Counted from the stretch's first letter, positions 12,701-25,849 are shown. The stretch: 64,000 bases of DNA from Hydrangea macrophylla (GCA_033977485.1 CM066988.1:31120001-31184000), one strand, 5' to 3'. Translations and numbers: made by a program. Notes: generated from the sequence alone by a model not told the origin.

Positions 12701-12971
12701 GGGGGTGCTTTAGTCCTGCTTGGGCTCCTTCCCCTCTCATACCAAGACCCGAACCTAGTTTCTGGTAATGAAGGGCGAGTAACCTTATTCAATTTTGGGT
12801 AAGTCAAACTTGGCTTTCCTAATTCCCGATAAAAATTAGATGGCGACTCTTTGTCTCTAGGATCACGTAAGGAAGTCCTAGTTTTCCCTGAAGTGTGCTC
12901 CTTGGGATCCGTCCCGAGACACTATCGAGGGAAAATGCTAGGACCCTTCTCAACACGCATCAGTATCCATA
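9733..12971 (+). mobile_element. 5'-truncated LTR, Tat/Retand-like, plus orientation
   Basis: From about 9,733 (GTTATATGAGCACGAAGTGT) to about 12,971 the sequence is homologous, roughly 90% by eye, to the reverse complement of 57,188-60,450. The first 200 or so bases of the LTR, including the TGTAGACACC tip, are missing. The far end reads GTATCCATA where related copies end in TATCCACA or GTCCACA. A probable TATA element with its leader is at about 10,308-10,345. It abuts the broken post-pol ORF of the Athila copy. No internal retrotransposon sequence is attached, so it is a truncated solo LTR or LTR fragment. Confidence 0.7.
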
Positions 12972-14146
12972 GCTGTGTCATCGTCTGTGCAAGCTCCATC
13001 GTCGTCAGCTCCGGCTGAGCTGCTAACTGATGCACTGTACCCTCAAGCTGTACCTGCACCTCCCTCTTACTAATTAGAACATCATAAACTACTTAGAGGG
13101 TCACGGGGCCTGTCGTCTCTCGACTCCTAAACTCAAATCCCTTAGCCTCAGCAGGCAACCCTAGGACCACACTAGAAGGCTACTCAGTGTTCTCCTTAAC
13201 TATAATTGTATAATGAACATTCCCCGGTGGCATCCCTGGGTCATCTATCTCCTCCTCAGTCTCATCTCCCCTCTTTCGCTTCTTCCCACTCACCCTGCCT
13301 ACCTTTTTGTTTCCCTTCTTCAATGCCCTAAGCTGACCATCTAATCTTTTTGCAGTGGCCTCACAGAAAATTCCAATCTTCGGGTTCTAAAGAGGAAGGT
13401 CAGCAGGGAGTGATGGGATGCCTGCCTCTTCACATACTCGATGTATGACCCATGCACCTTTGAGGTGCTGGGTACGCCCTAAATGTCGAGTGCAGTCGAA
13501 TAGGACATCCAAGTAAAGGCGAGAAAGGCATACCAGTTTCCCGGTACCAATCGCATACAAGAGCTACGTATACCACCCAACCAGCTTTTTTTATAGGTTA
13601 TCGGAAGGATACAACCCACTATAGCTAGGTGGAGAAGATGATAGGAGGAATTCAGGTAATGATCCCAGAATGTCCATTCCCCATTCCACTTCTTCACTTT
13701 ACCTCCTGAAATCTCTGTAGCAACCACGTCAAAGGAAGGAAAAGGTCGGTCGATATAGACCGAGAATAAATGCTCAGGGACTTTGGCGATCTCAATGGCC
13801 CTCTTTACTATTGACGAGCTAAGATGAATAGGTATATGGGGATCCCGGGACTTTAACCATACTTACAATAGCTACCCAAATCCAAGGAGCATAACCCTTT
13901 TGGTGGTCGTGAGGATCAGGAGCAAGTCTGGATAGGCTCGGAGCTATGAGAGGTAAAAAGGGATCTTATCATCTCTCCACAAGTTCTCGAATTGCCGCTC
14001 GATCATCACATCCCAGGTTCAAAAATATTTTAAGAACTAGGTGTTCTCCTTTTCATTACGGAACCCGTAAGCGAGTGGGGGTGTGAAATATCTCGCAAAG
14101 TAGACTTATCAAGATGAAGACTACTATCTTTTAGTTTGGGAGCCAT
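12972..14146 (-). pseudogene. Athila post-pol ('env-position') ORF, broken
   Basis: The minus-strand ATG at 14,146 starts MAPKLKDSSLHLDKSTLRD and stops after 38 codons. Beyond it, in other frames, are ERQFENLW and LRAYPDL, then AIEIAKVPEHLFSVYIDRPF and KVKKWNGEWTFWDHYL (13,479-13,727). A basic stretch (KKRKRGDETEEEIDD, about 13,240-13,300) and LEGTVHQLAAQPELTTMELA near 13,000 follow. This is the layout of the extra ORF that Athila elements carry after integrase ('putative plant transposon protein'); function unproven. TTCCCTTTTCAG (14,152-14,163) just before the ATG is a good 3' splice-site candidate. Truncated at 12,971 by the LTR fragment. Confidence 0.55.
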
Positions 14147-15449
14147 TCAAACTGAAAAGGGAAGGAAAACAGAGAGATTAGATGAAAAAATTGGACACAT
14201 TGCTCTCTATAAATTCCAATCGATTGTCATAAATTGGTAATCGATTGAGAATTGATGCCAATCGATTGGGCCTTGATGGCAATCTATTGCATCAGCAAAA
14301 ATAGAGGGGGCTGTCAAAAAGGTCTCACGCCCCTAATCAACACATTTTATTGGTCTTAAGACCATGAGGGGGCACTCTTTCTTTTGAATCAAAATTAGGG
14401 CACGAATTGAGGGAAATGTTAGGGCACATACCTCAATGTGTGTCACAGTAAAAGAAAGATAATTCCGAGACCCCCAGGAGCAATATGGATGAAGATGATA
14501 ATGCTTGTTGAAGAAAAATGAAGGATTATTGTGGGAAGCTCAAATAATAGCCCCAAACGTCCCCTCACACTCTCTACGTGCTCGTTCCTCATGGCGATAG
14601 TGGTGGTGGTGCATGGATGATGGTGATTTTGATGATGAAGATGATGGTGATGGTGATGAATGATGAAAGGGTGAAAGAAAATGGGGGTGAACTCTCTTCT
14701 GAATTGCCTCCACTCTTTCTCTCGTGTTGATTTGAAAACATGAGGGAGAGAGAGATGAACAGACATGAAGTTTGCCAGAAGGCAATCGATTGCCAAAGTG
14801 CAATCGATTGGGTTATAAAAGCAATCGATTGGTGATCAAGTCCAATTGATGGGGCCTTAAAGTTTTTGGGAACCCAGAAATGCTTCATGTGTGACCCAAC
14901 TATTAATTAAGAATGCATTAACAAGAGATAAAACATGAATTTCAGCATCTAGACAGTCCAAACAACCACCAATCACACAGATAGAAAGAATTAACACAAA
15001 ATCTCAGCATCTTTATTGCTCAAAAGGAATTCTCCATATCCAGGATTACAAGATTTTGGTTGAGAAATGAAAATAACAAACAACAAGAAAATTGAAAGAA
15101 ATTTCTGTCTTAGTCAAAGGCCTTAGGAGTTATGAAAATCAGTTAGGCTCCAGATCTGGAGAAGAAAGGTCACCCCTTCAGCATAATCCAAAAAATAATC
15201 CACTATTTCTCCGTCCGAGTTAATTTGGACATCTTCCAAAATCCCTCGAATTGCACATAATAGGTCCCAGGTATTCATATTAACAATTGATTCAATCGGG
15301 GAATCTGGGCACGAAGCAGACAATGGAGTGAGCACTGGCCTGTCCCGTTCTTCCTATTTTGGAGTTCTTGGAGAGCGAACACCATGATATAGCATGTATG
15401 GTAAAAATTATAGTGGATTCATCCTACAGCCAAGAAATATACAAATTAA
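14147..15449 (-). repeat. Athila post-pol spacer with CAATCGATTG palindrome clusters
   Basis: Noncoding spacer between the end of integrase and the post-pol ORF. Two clusters of the self-complementary 10-mer CAATCGATTG and near copies lie at 14,217-14,290 and 14,781-14,860, with spacers of roughly 10-25 bp. Between them is a CAT/GAT-rich stretch (about 14,590-14,670) that gives spurious His-rich frames. TATA-like sequences on the minus strand adjoin both clusters (about 14,207 and 14,815). I see no credible gene in 14,870-15,400. Confidence 0.6.
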
Positions 15450-16784
15450 GAAAAATGGAAAGATAGAAAGAATGCAATCAATCAAAAAGAAAACTAATAT
15501 CCAACAAGCGAGGTCCAAACTTTCTTTAAGCAGAATAGTCAGGATCATCCAGCTAGATGGTCTCTGACTCTGGTACAAAACTTTTGAAAATGGTTTAAGG
15601 CATTTACCGTTCACCTTAAACACATTACCATTCTTTGTGTTGACCACTTCCACTGCCCCATGCGGAAACACCTCCTTGATAACAAAGGGTCCCGTCTATC
15701 TTGATCTCAGCTTTCCTGGGAAGAGGTGAAGCTTTGAATCATAAAGTAGTACCTTTTGCCCTGATTCAAACTTTCTTCTTAGGATTGATCGATCGTGCAT
15801 TTCCTTTAATTTTGATTTCTTCTAATTCATTCAATTGGAGCTTTCTTATTTTGCTACCTTTATGAATATCAAAGTTCAACAACCGTGTGGCCCAATATGC
15901 TTTGTGCTCCAATTCCACCGGTAGATGGCAGGTCTTTCCGTATACCAATTTGTAGGAAGACATTCCAAGATTTGTCTTATAAGCCATCCTGTACGCCCAG
16001 ATAGTGTCAGTTAATGCGAAAATCGGTCCTTTCTGTTAACATTTACTATCTTCTCAAGAATGTGCTTAATCTTCCTGTTGTCCAGTTCCACCTGTCTATT
16101 GGATTGCTGGTGGTATGAAAGAGAAATCTTGTGGTTTACCCCTTTTTTTCATTAATGCCTCAAAAGGCCGATTACAAAAAAAAATTCCACGATCACTAAT
16201 CATTGCTTTGGGTGCTCCAAATCTTGAAAGGATATTTTCTTTTAAAAAAGCAATCATAGTTTTGTGAACTTTCCTCCTTGTTGGAATAGCCTCTACCTAT
16301 TTGGACATGTATTCTACCGCCAATAGTATGTATTCACAATGAGAGGATGACAGGAATGGTCCTATGAAATCGATACCTCAGTAGTTCTAATTTTCAATAG
16401 CGGGGTCATCGGCATCTCATTTCTTCTGGACAGGATGCCTAACATTTGGCATCTGGCACAGGCCTTGCAGAAAACATATGCATCTTTAAAGATTGATGGC
16501 CAGTAAAATCCACCACTGAACACCTTCTGGGCAGTCTTTTGAGATGAAAAATGACCGCCGCAGGCTTCTGAGTGGCAGGAAGCTAAAATGTGAGAAATGT
16601 CTTCCTCTGGGACACATTTCCTTATTGCTTGATCCACACAGTACTTGAATAAGTACGAATCATCAAAATAGAATAAACGGGCGATAGATAGAAATCTTTT
16701 TCTATCAGGAGTAGACCGGTGAGATGGAGTCTCTCCCATTGCCAAGTAATTTACAATATCTACATACCAGGGTAGTTCGATCAC
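15450..16784 (-). pseudogene. Athila integrase (decayed)
   Basis: The minus strand shows the HHCC zinc region in 16,362-16,784 (KYCVDQAIRKCVPEEDISHI, CGGHF, GGFYWPSIFKDAYVFCKACA, MPMTPLL). It then shows the Athila C-terminal signature in 15,766-15,987 ([40 protein letters not shown]). The tail [24 protein letters not shown] follows at about 15,570-15,671. The part that should hold the catalytic DDE residues (about 15,990-16,360) is degraded and I cannot read the triad. Confidence 0.8.
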
Positions 16785-18260
16785 AGCAAATAACTATTCA
16801 ATTAAAAGATTCACGGATCGGAATAGCTAGCAAAGAATTGTCCTCGAAAGTCAGCCGAGAAAGATGATCAACTACTATTCTCCACTCCCTTCTTATCCTT
16901 TATGGTTAAATCAAACTCTCAGAGTAAGAGAATCCAAAGTATTAATCGATGTTTTGTATCTTTCTTGGACTAAAGATACTATAATGTGGCATGATCAATA
17001 AAGCTGACAACCTGTGAGCTGATAAGATACTGTTCCAAGGCAAACACAATAGCCAGCAAGTCTGTCTCGATGGTAGAGTAGTTTCTTTGAGCTCCATCAA
17101 GAGTCCGGCTAGCGTAGTATATAACATATGGCTTCTTATCTTTTCAATGTCCCAATACAACTTCGATCGTAGTGTCACTTGCATCACACATCAACTTAAA
17201 TGGAAGGCTCTAATCTGGAGATTGCATAATAGGAGTTGTGGTAAGGTGATGCTTAAATTTGCTAAAGGATTCTTAACAGTCGCTGGTTGCAAATGGAATA
17301 TCCTTAGCCAAAAGTTGGCATAATGGCCTAGACACTGTGCTAAAATCCTTAATGAATCTCTGATAAAAACCGGCGTGACTCAGAAACAATTGTACATCCT
17401 TTACTGTATTGGGAACAGGAAGATTGGCGATTATATCAATTTTGCCTTATCTACTTGTATCCCTTCTGCGGAAACAATATAACCTAGAACTATTCCTTTT
17501 ATCACCATGAAATGACATTTCTCTCAGTTTAGGACAAGATCTTGTCTTACACCTTTTTAATACCTTTTAAAATTTTCAAGGCAGTCATCAAAACTACTGC
17601 TGAATACGAAAAAATCATCCATGAATACATCCATGATCTTTTCCACCATATCATACACCTCTGGAAAGTAGTAGGTGCATTGCATAAGCCAAATGGCATC
17701 CATCAATACGCGAATGTACCGAATGGACAAGTAAAAGTGGTCATCTTTTGATCTGTAGGATCAATCTCAATCTGGTTATAACTACAATAACTATCCAGAA
17801 AGCAATAGAACTAGTGACCGGCCACTCTATCAAGCATTTGGTCCATGAAAAGTAATGGGAAGTGGTCCTTTCGGGTCAACGCATTCAGTTTTTGATAATC
17901 AATGCATATACGCCAGCTTGTGGTCACATATGTTAGCACTAATTCTCCTTCCTTATTTTGTATAACTTTAATGCCAGCTTTCTTCGGCACTACCTGAGTT
18001 GGACTTACCCAAGGACTATCCAAGATTGGATAGATCACCCCAATTAGCAATTTCAGAACTTCTTTCTTCACCACTTCTTGCATGTTCGAGTTTAGACACT
18101 GTTGCATTTGTCTACAAGGATTGGCGTCTTCCTCAAGGTAAATCTTATGCATGCATATAGATGAACTTATTCCTCATAAGTCTACAATGGTCCATTCTCA
18201 CTCTGATGTTGCTTGAGTAGCTTTATTAACTTACCCTCTTGTTCTAGATTCAAAATAGAT
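16785..18260 (-). pseudogene. Athila reverse transcriptase-RNase H (decayed)
   Basis: At 17,811-18,152 the minus strand reads [57 protein letters not shown] and FMDQMLDRVAGH, the N-terminal third of Athila RT. The rest of RT (about 17,200-17,810) and RNase H (16,942-17,187) survive only as frame-shifted pieces. Order and strand match the flanking integrase and protease. Confidence 0.8.
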
Positions 18261-18406
18261 GAAATGATTACAGGAAAGGTCTTCTCTTCTCCTAGAAACA
18301 CATATTTTAACTCCTATAGGAGCTCTTTCAATTCCAACTCTGGAAATTACAGGTTTGACGGCACTGCTAACTTTGTCTTTGGCGGCAATTGTTCATATTG
18401 AGCCGT

Positions 18407-18960
18407 TCACATTACTCTTGCAACTTCCTCCTCCACAACTTCCAACACTACGCACATCTGACTCATCTCCTTGTCAGGAGCAGTCGAATAAAAATAGTCC
18501 TGGATTATCGACTCCACCCAGTATACCTCCTCTTCATCATCAAGGTTATCTGATTTAGGATTTGAAATGATTTTAACATTTAATTTCATGTTCCCAAAGA
18601 CAATGGTCATTACTCCACTTCTTACCTTGATTGTCACATTGATCATTGTGAGGAAAGGACGTCCAAAGATAACCAAAATTTGAGAACTAGCATTATGTAC
18701 CGGCTTGGTGTCTAGAACAACAAAGTCAATGGGAAAGACAAAGGTGTCGATCTATACTAGGACATCCTCCAGAACTCCTCGCGAATATTTGATTAATCGA
18801 TCTGCGAGCTTAAGAGTAATCCGAGTGGGCTTTAGTTCTTTCAACCCTAACTGTTGGTAGACAGTGTAAGGTAAGAGATTCACACTCGACCCTAAATCAA
18901 GAAGAGCATTGTTCACCTTCTTCTAACCAATTATATAAGAAATCGTTGGTGTACCTAGGT
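18407..18960 (-). pseudogene. Athila protease (decayed)
   Basis: The minus-strand translation at about 18,887-18,905 gives NALLDLGSSVNLLP, the DLGSS/DLGAS retropepsin motif typical of Athila. It continues LKELKPTRITLKLADRLIK and ends in IFGRPFLTMINVTIKVRSGV and GNMKLNVKI (18,407-18,676). At least one stop and a frame change break it. Confidence 0.8.
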
Positions 18961-20915
18961 CCTTCAATTTAGGAGGCAAGTCATGTTCAATGATTGCACT
19001 TACTTGACACGCAAGATAAGCGCTTTTCTTTATACTTTGCTTTCTCTTTACAGTGCACAAGTCCTTCAAGAACTTAGTGTAGGGAGGTACTTTTTTTATT
19101 ACGTCAAGGAGTGGAAGGTTGATTTTCACTTGTTTAAACAGTTCCAAAAACTCCTGACTCATAGTTTCTTGTTGAGGTGTCTTTAACCTCTGAGGATATG
19201 GTGCCAAGAAAAGGGCATTTGGAAGCCTCCTCAAGAAGAGGTTCTTTTCCAGGCCTTCTCTTTACTTCTGTATCCTCAAAAACTTTTGTTTTGGGCTCAA
19301 CTATTTCGCCCTCTTTCTCTTCTTCCACCAACTCTTCTTCATTTTCTACCTCATCTTCCTTTTCAATTATAGGTCTGGGGAAGGAGAGTTTTTTTCAATC
19401 ACTTTCCCACTTCTAAACACGGTTACAACCTTGACCTGTTCATGTGGTCCTAACCCTGAAGAGGCTAACCTAAATGTTGGCCTCTAGAATTTGGTTCTGG
19501 TTATGCTGGGAACACATTTCTTTCTCTATCCCCTTGTTGAGTAGCCAAATTCTCCACACGTGTATTGAGTTTACTCATTAGATGCATCATCTGCTGCATC
19601 CTGAGTGTGTTTGGATCCTCTTGTGCCTTCTTATAGGGTGACAAATAGGTGTTGGATGGAGGATGGTTGCTGCTCCCTTGATTATAATTGGACTGAGGCT
19701 GGTGATTTTGTTGGTATTGATTTTGGTGGTACCCTTGATTCTGTTGATAGGTGGGTTGGTAATTCTGTTGGTACCCTTGATTTTGGGGTTGGTATTGATT
19801 TTCTTGATTAGGCTACCACTGTTGAGATGGGTTTACTGCAGTAGCTTTGTTTCTAGGATCAAAACCAGGATGGCTCCATCTATTATTGGGGTTGAAATGA
19901 CCTGGGCATTTATAGCATGTAGCTCAACAAGATTTTGTTCTTGATAAACAGGGTACATTTGGCAATATTGAGCAGTATGCCCTATCTGAAGACAACTTGA
20001 ACAAGATTCTTCACAAGCAAAATTTATTAGTGTGTCCTTCGTTACTTCTAATGCCTCCAACTTATAAGCCAGTTACTCGTATTTCTGCATCAACCCATCT
20101 TCAGTTTTGAACTGAAAGATGCTCTTCTAATTTGACCTTGAGCTTGAACTTGTTTGAGTTCTCATCACATAAGTTTCCCATTCTGGTGCGTGCTCAATCA
20201 GCCATTCGAAATGGGCTTCAGCTTGGTCCGCATTCTTACTTATAAAGTCACCATCACTTGTGGTTTTTACAAGTTTCTTCAATTTTAGACTAAAATCGTC
20301 AAAGAAGAAGCTTATTGTTGGCCACTTCTCGAAGCCATGATGTAGGCATAGCAATAGCAAGTCTTTGAATCCCTCCCATACCTCAACGAAAGTTTTTCCC
20401 TCTTTTTTATTATACGTCTTGATTTGTCTCAGCACCTTGGTATTTAACTGATTAGGGAAAAACTTTCTAAGAAAGGCTTCATGAATAGCTGCCCAAGTTG
20501 AAATGGAGTTCGGCTTAAGCAATAATAACCATGACTTTTCTTTATCCTTCAGGGCGAAGGGAAAAAGCTTTAGTCGAATTATGTCACTCGGGAATGTTTG
20601 ATCGATACACGTGCCACAAACATCCTTGAAATCTCGAATATATATGTACGCCTTCTCTTTCTCCATCCCGTGAAAAGTTAGCAATAATTGGATCATTCCA
20701 TTTCAGAAATGGAATGTACCCGTATGTGGTGGGATGCAAATACAAGAAGGTGTGGTTGTTCGATCTGGAGCTAAGAGTTCACGCAAAGGGCGTTGACCAT
20801 CATCAATGAGGTTAACTATATTCTCTTCTTGTTGACTTTCTGTGTCAGACATCATATCAGAAGTGGAAGGAGTAGTGATGGGATTTACAGCACTATCGAC
20901 AGAATCTTCAAACAA
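18961..20915 (-). pseudogene. Athila gag (decayed)
   Basis: The N-terminal part (20,703-20,915) includes PLRELLAPDRTTTPSCICIP. The same frame continues after one TGA stop at 20,703-20,705 into the capsid domain (20,127-20,696): FHGMEKEKAYIYIRDFKDVC, LKLFPFALKDKEKSWLLLLK, FLRKFFPNQLNTKVLRQIKT. A zinc knuckle C-X2-C-X4-H-X4-C (CSSCLQIGHTAQYC) is at about 19,960-20,010. A linker with KINLPLLDVIKKVPPYTKFL (18,923-19,234) joins gag to protease. All of it matches the Athila gag in order, with several frame breaks. Confidence 0.85.
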
Positions 20916-21061
20916 TGTGTGATGAAAGCTTTAGTATAGTCGAAGGACATAGAAGGACACAAACCACACAATTTGTGTTTTGAAGAACAGAGGGAAAAAG
21001 AAAGACAGAAATGGGGTATGGAAGGATTAGATCAATCTAAAATTTCTGGCCTTTGTTACCA
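20916..21061 (-). other. Athila leader between primer-binding site and gag
   Basis: Short untranslated stretch between the PBS and the first recognisable gag residues; no feature of its own. Confidence 0.5.
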
Positions 21062-21079
21062 TCCCCAGTAACGGTGCCA
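21062..21079 (-). other. Primer-binding site, tRNA-Asp type (degenerate)
   Basis: The minus strand reads TGGCACCGTTACTGGGGA. This differs at three positions from the complement of the 3' end of plant tRNA-Asp(GTC), which is present exactly in the young Athila copy at 41,727-41,744. It lies 6 nt from the LTR edge (minus-strand ...GTGTCA). Confidence 0.85.
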
Positions 21080-21085
21080 AAAACT

Positions 21086-22737
21086 TGACACGATTAAAAT
21101 TATGTGTGCTCTTATGAGTACGTCCAAGTATAGAGGATCGCAACGAGTAAAAACTGGTAAGACCAGGTCATATCCCTAGGAACAAAAATAGGGACAAAAA
21201 ATTCTAGATTGAGACCTAAAGAGAAATAAAAGTTGATTTCTTTCAAAGTGGAGGTTCTAATGATCCTACTGTATTCAAGATTAAACTAAATTAATCAAAA
21301 TTAAAGAAAATCTAAATTAACTAGAGATGAGAAATCTGGTTTAAAACTATTTATGAAAAGGTGTTGGGAACATGTGAATCCACTTGTCCCAACCATTACA
21401 ATGTTGTAGCATTAATGTACTAATGGGCCATTATTTTCTTAGTATTACTTATTTCAAAAATGATTAAGCTTAGAAATAGAGACACTAGCTATGTAAACTG
21501 TACATGTCTAGTGGTTTGAATAACTTTACTTACTTTGAAAAACTGAAATAATAACCTTAAAACCATGAACTATAATAAACAAATCAAGTATAGGATATTC
21601 AATGTGTTCATCATATATGTTCATTGAGTTAATTAACTTTAAGGGCTCATATTTCAAAATATGTTTCAATTTGAACTTATGAAGATCAATTTGGGTTAAG
21701 TTCTTGAAATATAAGTTACTAGAATATTGAAAAGATTCTGCCCAAGACATGTGTCTGCCAATCGATTTCTATAGGCAGCAATCGATTGGCATAGAATGTC
21801 TCCCAATCGATTGCCATGGGATAAGAATCGATTGGCATTGAATCTATGGCAATCGATTGGGATCTGTGTCCAATTAATTGCCACTAACTTTCATTCTGAT
21901 TCATGGCAGTGGCTGGGTAACAATGTTTCATCACATTGCTCCCAACCACGAGTCTACTCTAACATATTTTATAGGTGCAGAAACATGAATATAGAAAAAC
22001 CTATTGGTGAAACCGAATCTAGACATGGATTCAAACATAAACTTAGAATTGCAATGGAGATTCAAACAAGAACTAAATTAAGACTGTAACTATCAATCAA
22101 AGAATGAAAACAGTCTAAATGAAACCTGGATAATACACGAAATTTGATTACAAAACGTAAAAACTTGATGTAGTTTGCAAGAATGAAAAATCTCTAGCCT
22201 ACAAAACAAGCAAAAATAAGCCAACCCTTGACTCCTATCATCCTCCCCTACATATACTAGTCTATCCACGAGTTGAGGAGTGTCCAGATACATTTATAAT
22301 GGTTGGTCATCGTATTAATGAGTGATTTGCTGAGATTTTGCTCCATTAAAGAGGTTTGACTGCACAGTCCCAACCAATCGATTGGCTCTAGAAGCAATTG
22401 ATTTGTTTTATATGACAATCGATTGCTCATGGATGGCAATTGATTGGTCTGGAAGAGATGTCAATCGATTTCCAAAGGATGGCAATCAATTGGGACTCGA
22501 ATTTTAACTTTGAAATGTCTTCTCTATTTCTGAGCTATCCCTTATCAACCTGTTACCTAATCCAGCTTCAAACCTGCATAAAACTACACTAAACACAACA
22601 ACAACATACCATGGAAAATATATCATTGTGTAAAGAAAGGTATTACAACACAAATGTAGATAAAACTAGAGATGTGGGGCTAAGATTGACTAATTTTGTT
22701 TTTTATCGGGCCAATATCTTACAAATATCATCCCTCA
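21086..22737 (-). mobile_element. 5' LTR of the decayed Athila element
   Basis: The 3' edge is fixed by the PBS: the minus-strand LTR ends CGTGTCA. The 5' edge is estimated at TGAGGGATGAT (22,737; 22,740 is possible), giving about 1.65 kb. A TATA candidate CCTATAAAATA is at about 21,965-21,975. Two CAATCGATTG clusters lie inside (21,757-21,885 and 22,374-22,496). No matching 3' LTR is found in the window; the element's 3' end is cut at 12,971. Confidence 0.65.
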
Positions 22738-24315
22738 TCAGCCAGTTAACTTGCTAAACCATAACCTTCCTTGGCATATTCCTCCTCTAGAAAGTCAGCC
22801 TCCGCAAGACTTGGACGTTTGATTGTCCAGGACATGAAAGTCATCAGCTTAAATACAAGCTGAGTAAGTAAACCTAGTAAGTCTTGAACAGGTTCAAAAA
22901 ATATTTGGTTAGTTCATTAAGAAAGTAAAACATTCCTTTTTATGCTCTTGAAAATGTTATTATTAAGTCTGGCCAAATCCCAATCTCAGCATATTACGTA
23001 CATTAGAAAAACTTTCAACAACGACACTCGGACTTGAAAATTCAGCAGACATCAATCAACTGATCTCTTTGGACTATTGGTCCAATCTGTACCGACTTGA
23101 CACTCATTTTGAACCACAAGTTCAATTTTTACAACTTGGCTCACTTTGGATCACTGATCCAATCTTTGGACCATATGCCTAATCTTTTACAAACTCAACT
23201 CTTGTATGCATCCGGAAAAAGTGTCGTTGGCCTGAATATCATCGCCTTACAGCCGATAGGTTACCCTCTTGCCATCATTGCCTTACGTCCTTCTCTTGAC
23301 ATTGTCGCCTTATCGCCTACGGTTACCCCATCTTATCCATTCAGCCTTGGATAATTTTTCATCATCGCCTTATGGCCTCTTCTTGACATCGTGACCTTAT
23401 CTATTAACCATCTTATCACTGATCATAACAATACCAATGAAGTACAACTACTACACTTGCCACCACGACATCCACAACAAACAGTACTGACAGGGTACGA
23501 CTACTCTTGCCGCTGTTGCCCCTATAGCTATGGTGAATGTCAACAACACCACAGAACTCATTACTCTTTCACAAACGGAACTCAAGAACCAAACCGACAG
23601 ATGTGATTGCCTCATCGTCAACTCTATTGCAACTATCTTGTAACCGGCCTACGCGTACGGTACTAGTCATTTATGCCTCTTATTATCAGGATATCGTACT
23701 TAAGTACAGCATATTATTATTTCAGAGTTTACGTATCGTGCATGTATACGACCTACAAGTCCAACTCATCATTTACTTAATATAGAAAACATGTTCTTAC
23801 TAAAATCAGTGGGCTGAAGCACTCTACAGAGCTCGAGTGTTCGCCTTTGTAATTTCCAGGATTCCTTAAACTTTTCATTATAAAATATGTTCATTTCTAA
23901 AGTACTACTTCAATAGCATGAAGTATAGCTTCCAGATAGCAAATGCAAGCATATATATATCAAGTACAACTCAAGGTACAAATATCACAGCTCATGGTAC
24001 TATCAACATATCATGAATCATCCTAAATTTAACATGCAACAAGCTGTTCTTTTTAACACAGCTGAACTCAAGCACTCAGGCCTCTCGAGCACTCCGGCTT
24101 GGCATGTTCATGGGGCTCGAGTGCTCACCTAAGCTCGAGCACTCGGGTTTGAGCAGTTTCCAATAATTTGTAAGTTTCACAACAGAATTTCATATTTATA
24201 CTACTTGCATGTCACATGCATGATCATGGATCATAAGTTTAACTTAAAGAAAACATAATTTGAGCGAGTATGAGTACTTACCAACAATCTAGATGATCTA
24301 GATGATGAAAATATG

Positions 24316-24328
24316 TAAATGTGTGTGT

Positions 24329-24371
<43 letters not shown>
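24316..24371 (+). repeat. (GT)n microsatellite
   Basis: About 56 bp of GT dinucleotides with three interruptions (GTAT). It lies downstream of the putative minus-strand TATA box of the surrounding LTR-like repeat. Confidence 0.9.
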
Positions 24372-24373
<2 letters not shown>

Positions 24374-25199
24374 CTTGATCAAGCTTCTTATACAACTCTA
24401 GCAAGCTCCAAGACTTCCAACTCCTTCTTATGCATTTTGATCTTCAATGTTATACTCTAGAACCTCATTGTGGTAGAAATGCATATATGTGTATGCTTAT
24501 GGAAAGATTGGATGAAGCAATTATACACATGCAAGGTATTGAAAGTGTATGGATGAATGTTTGTGTGCATAAACTCAAGAATTTCTCTCTCAAACTCTGT
24601 CAGTTAATCTCTGTTTTTCAAATGTAGAAATGCTGAGACAGGTCTGGTATTTATAGATTTTAGAGGCCAGGGGCAAGATAATCATTTCACTCTCTCAATG
24701 GCTCGATCGCTCGCACATGGCTAGAGCGCTCCCATCTCAAACGCTCTGATGAGCTGAGCGCTCGGGGCTCCTATTTCACCCATCTTTTCGAGGCTTCAAG
24801 GTTCAAAAGGTTCAAGTATATAAACAACCATCAGAGTTATAATCATAATTTAATTTATAGATCGTATCTTACATATACGGATATAATGTAAAGATAATTA
24901 CTGATAAAAGAGCATGTGTTACATCATAAGCCTCATCACCTGTAGGATTAGGAACAGGGTAGTCTAAATGGGGAATGTCTAGGCAATAAAGGTCTTTAGC
25001 TTACTGAGAGTCGAGTTAGTGGAAACTAGCAAGGTACCAGCTATATGAAGTAATACAAGCTATGGAAGGCATAAGTTAAGTTCTACTAATTAGTATCTTC
25101 TCTTTTATTCCATCACTGTTAACAAACCCTTAACGTCTTGTTATATTAAGACCGATAACTGACCTACTCTTGACTGAATGAACAGACTCAATCATTCCT

Positions 25200-25540
25200 A
25201 TATGGATATACCATCATTCCGTCCACCGCTTTTAAGAACATATTTACAGCTCACCGCATGTCATGGACACCACGCCAGTCCGTCCCCAGCTTTTAAGAGC
25301 GTATTCACAGCTCACCACATATAGGGACATAATGTTTCGAATAAGGCATATCAATCTCTTGCCATGACTTAGCGACGTCTACCAGTGATCCCAGCTCACT
25401 GCCTTTTAAGAACATATTAACAACTCTCCAGCTTTTAAGAACATATCATAGATCACTTAGCTATCTTAAAACTACTTGGTCCAGCTCACCGCCTTTTAAG
25501 AACATATTAATAGTTCACTGACTTTTAAGAACATATTATG
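25200..25540. repeat. Degenerate repeat array (CTTTTAAGAACATATTA)
   Basis: At least six irregular copies of a unit centred on CTTTTAAGAACATATTA, usually preceded by AGCTCACCGC, alternate with unrelated spacer. The same kind of irregular array with a 'catcgccttac' word is seen at about 23,230-23,400. Confidence 0.6.
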
Positions 25541-25849
25541 ACCAAGTGTTTGCCCACGCACAATTCCCAGAACTTATCAAACCTACCTAAGTTTCGTACT
25601 AATATTGATACATAACTTTCCTTTTGTGGCCTGACTACTCTGATTGAAAGGAAACGAATGTCAAACGGATTCATGATCGACATAACTCTAACGTCATAAA
25701 GTTATTCCATTATCCTTAAGCACACTATCCTTGGATATCAAATTATCTCTTTCTTATCGCATGATTACATAACGGGAGTACTAAATGATAGATGAACAAT
25801 CAAACAAATCATGTAATAACTAACAGAATCTATCCATATTCTGCAACTT

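Noticed and set aside
14443..14888. Overlapping His-rich and Ser-rich frames on the minus strand
   Set aside because: Produced by a GAT/CAT simple repeat; several frames are open at once and none has a motif.
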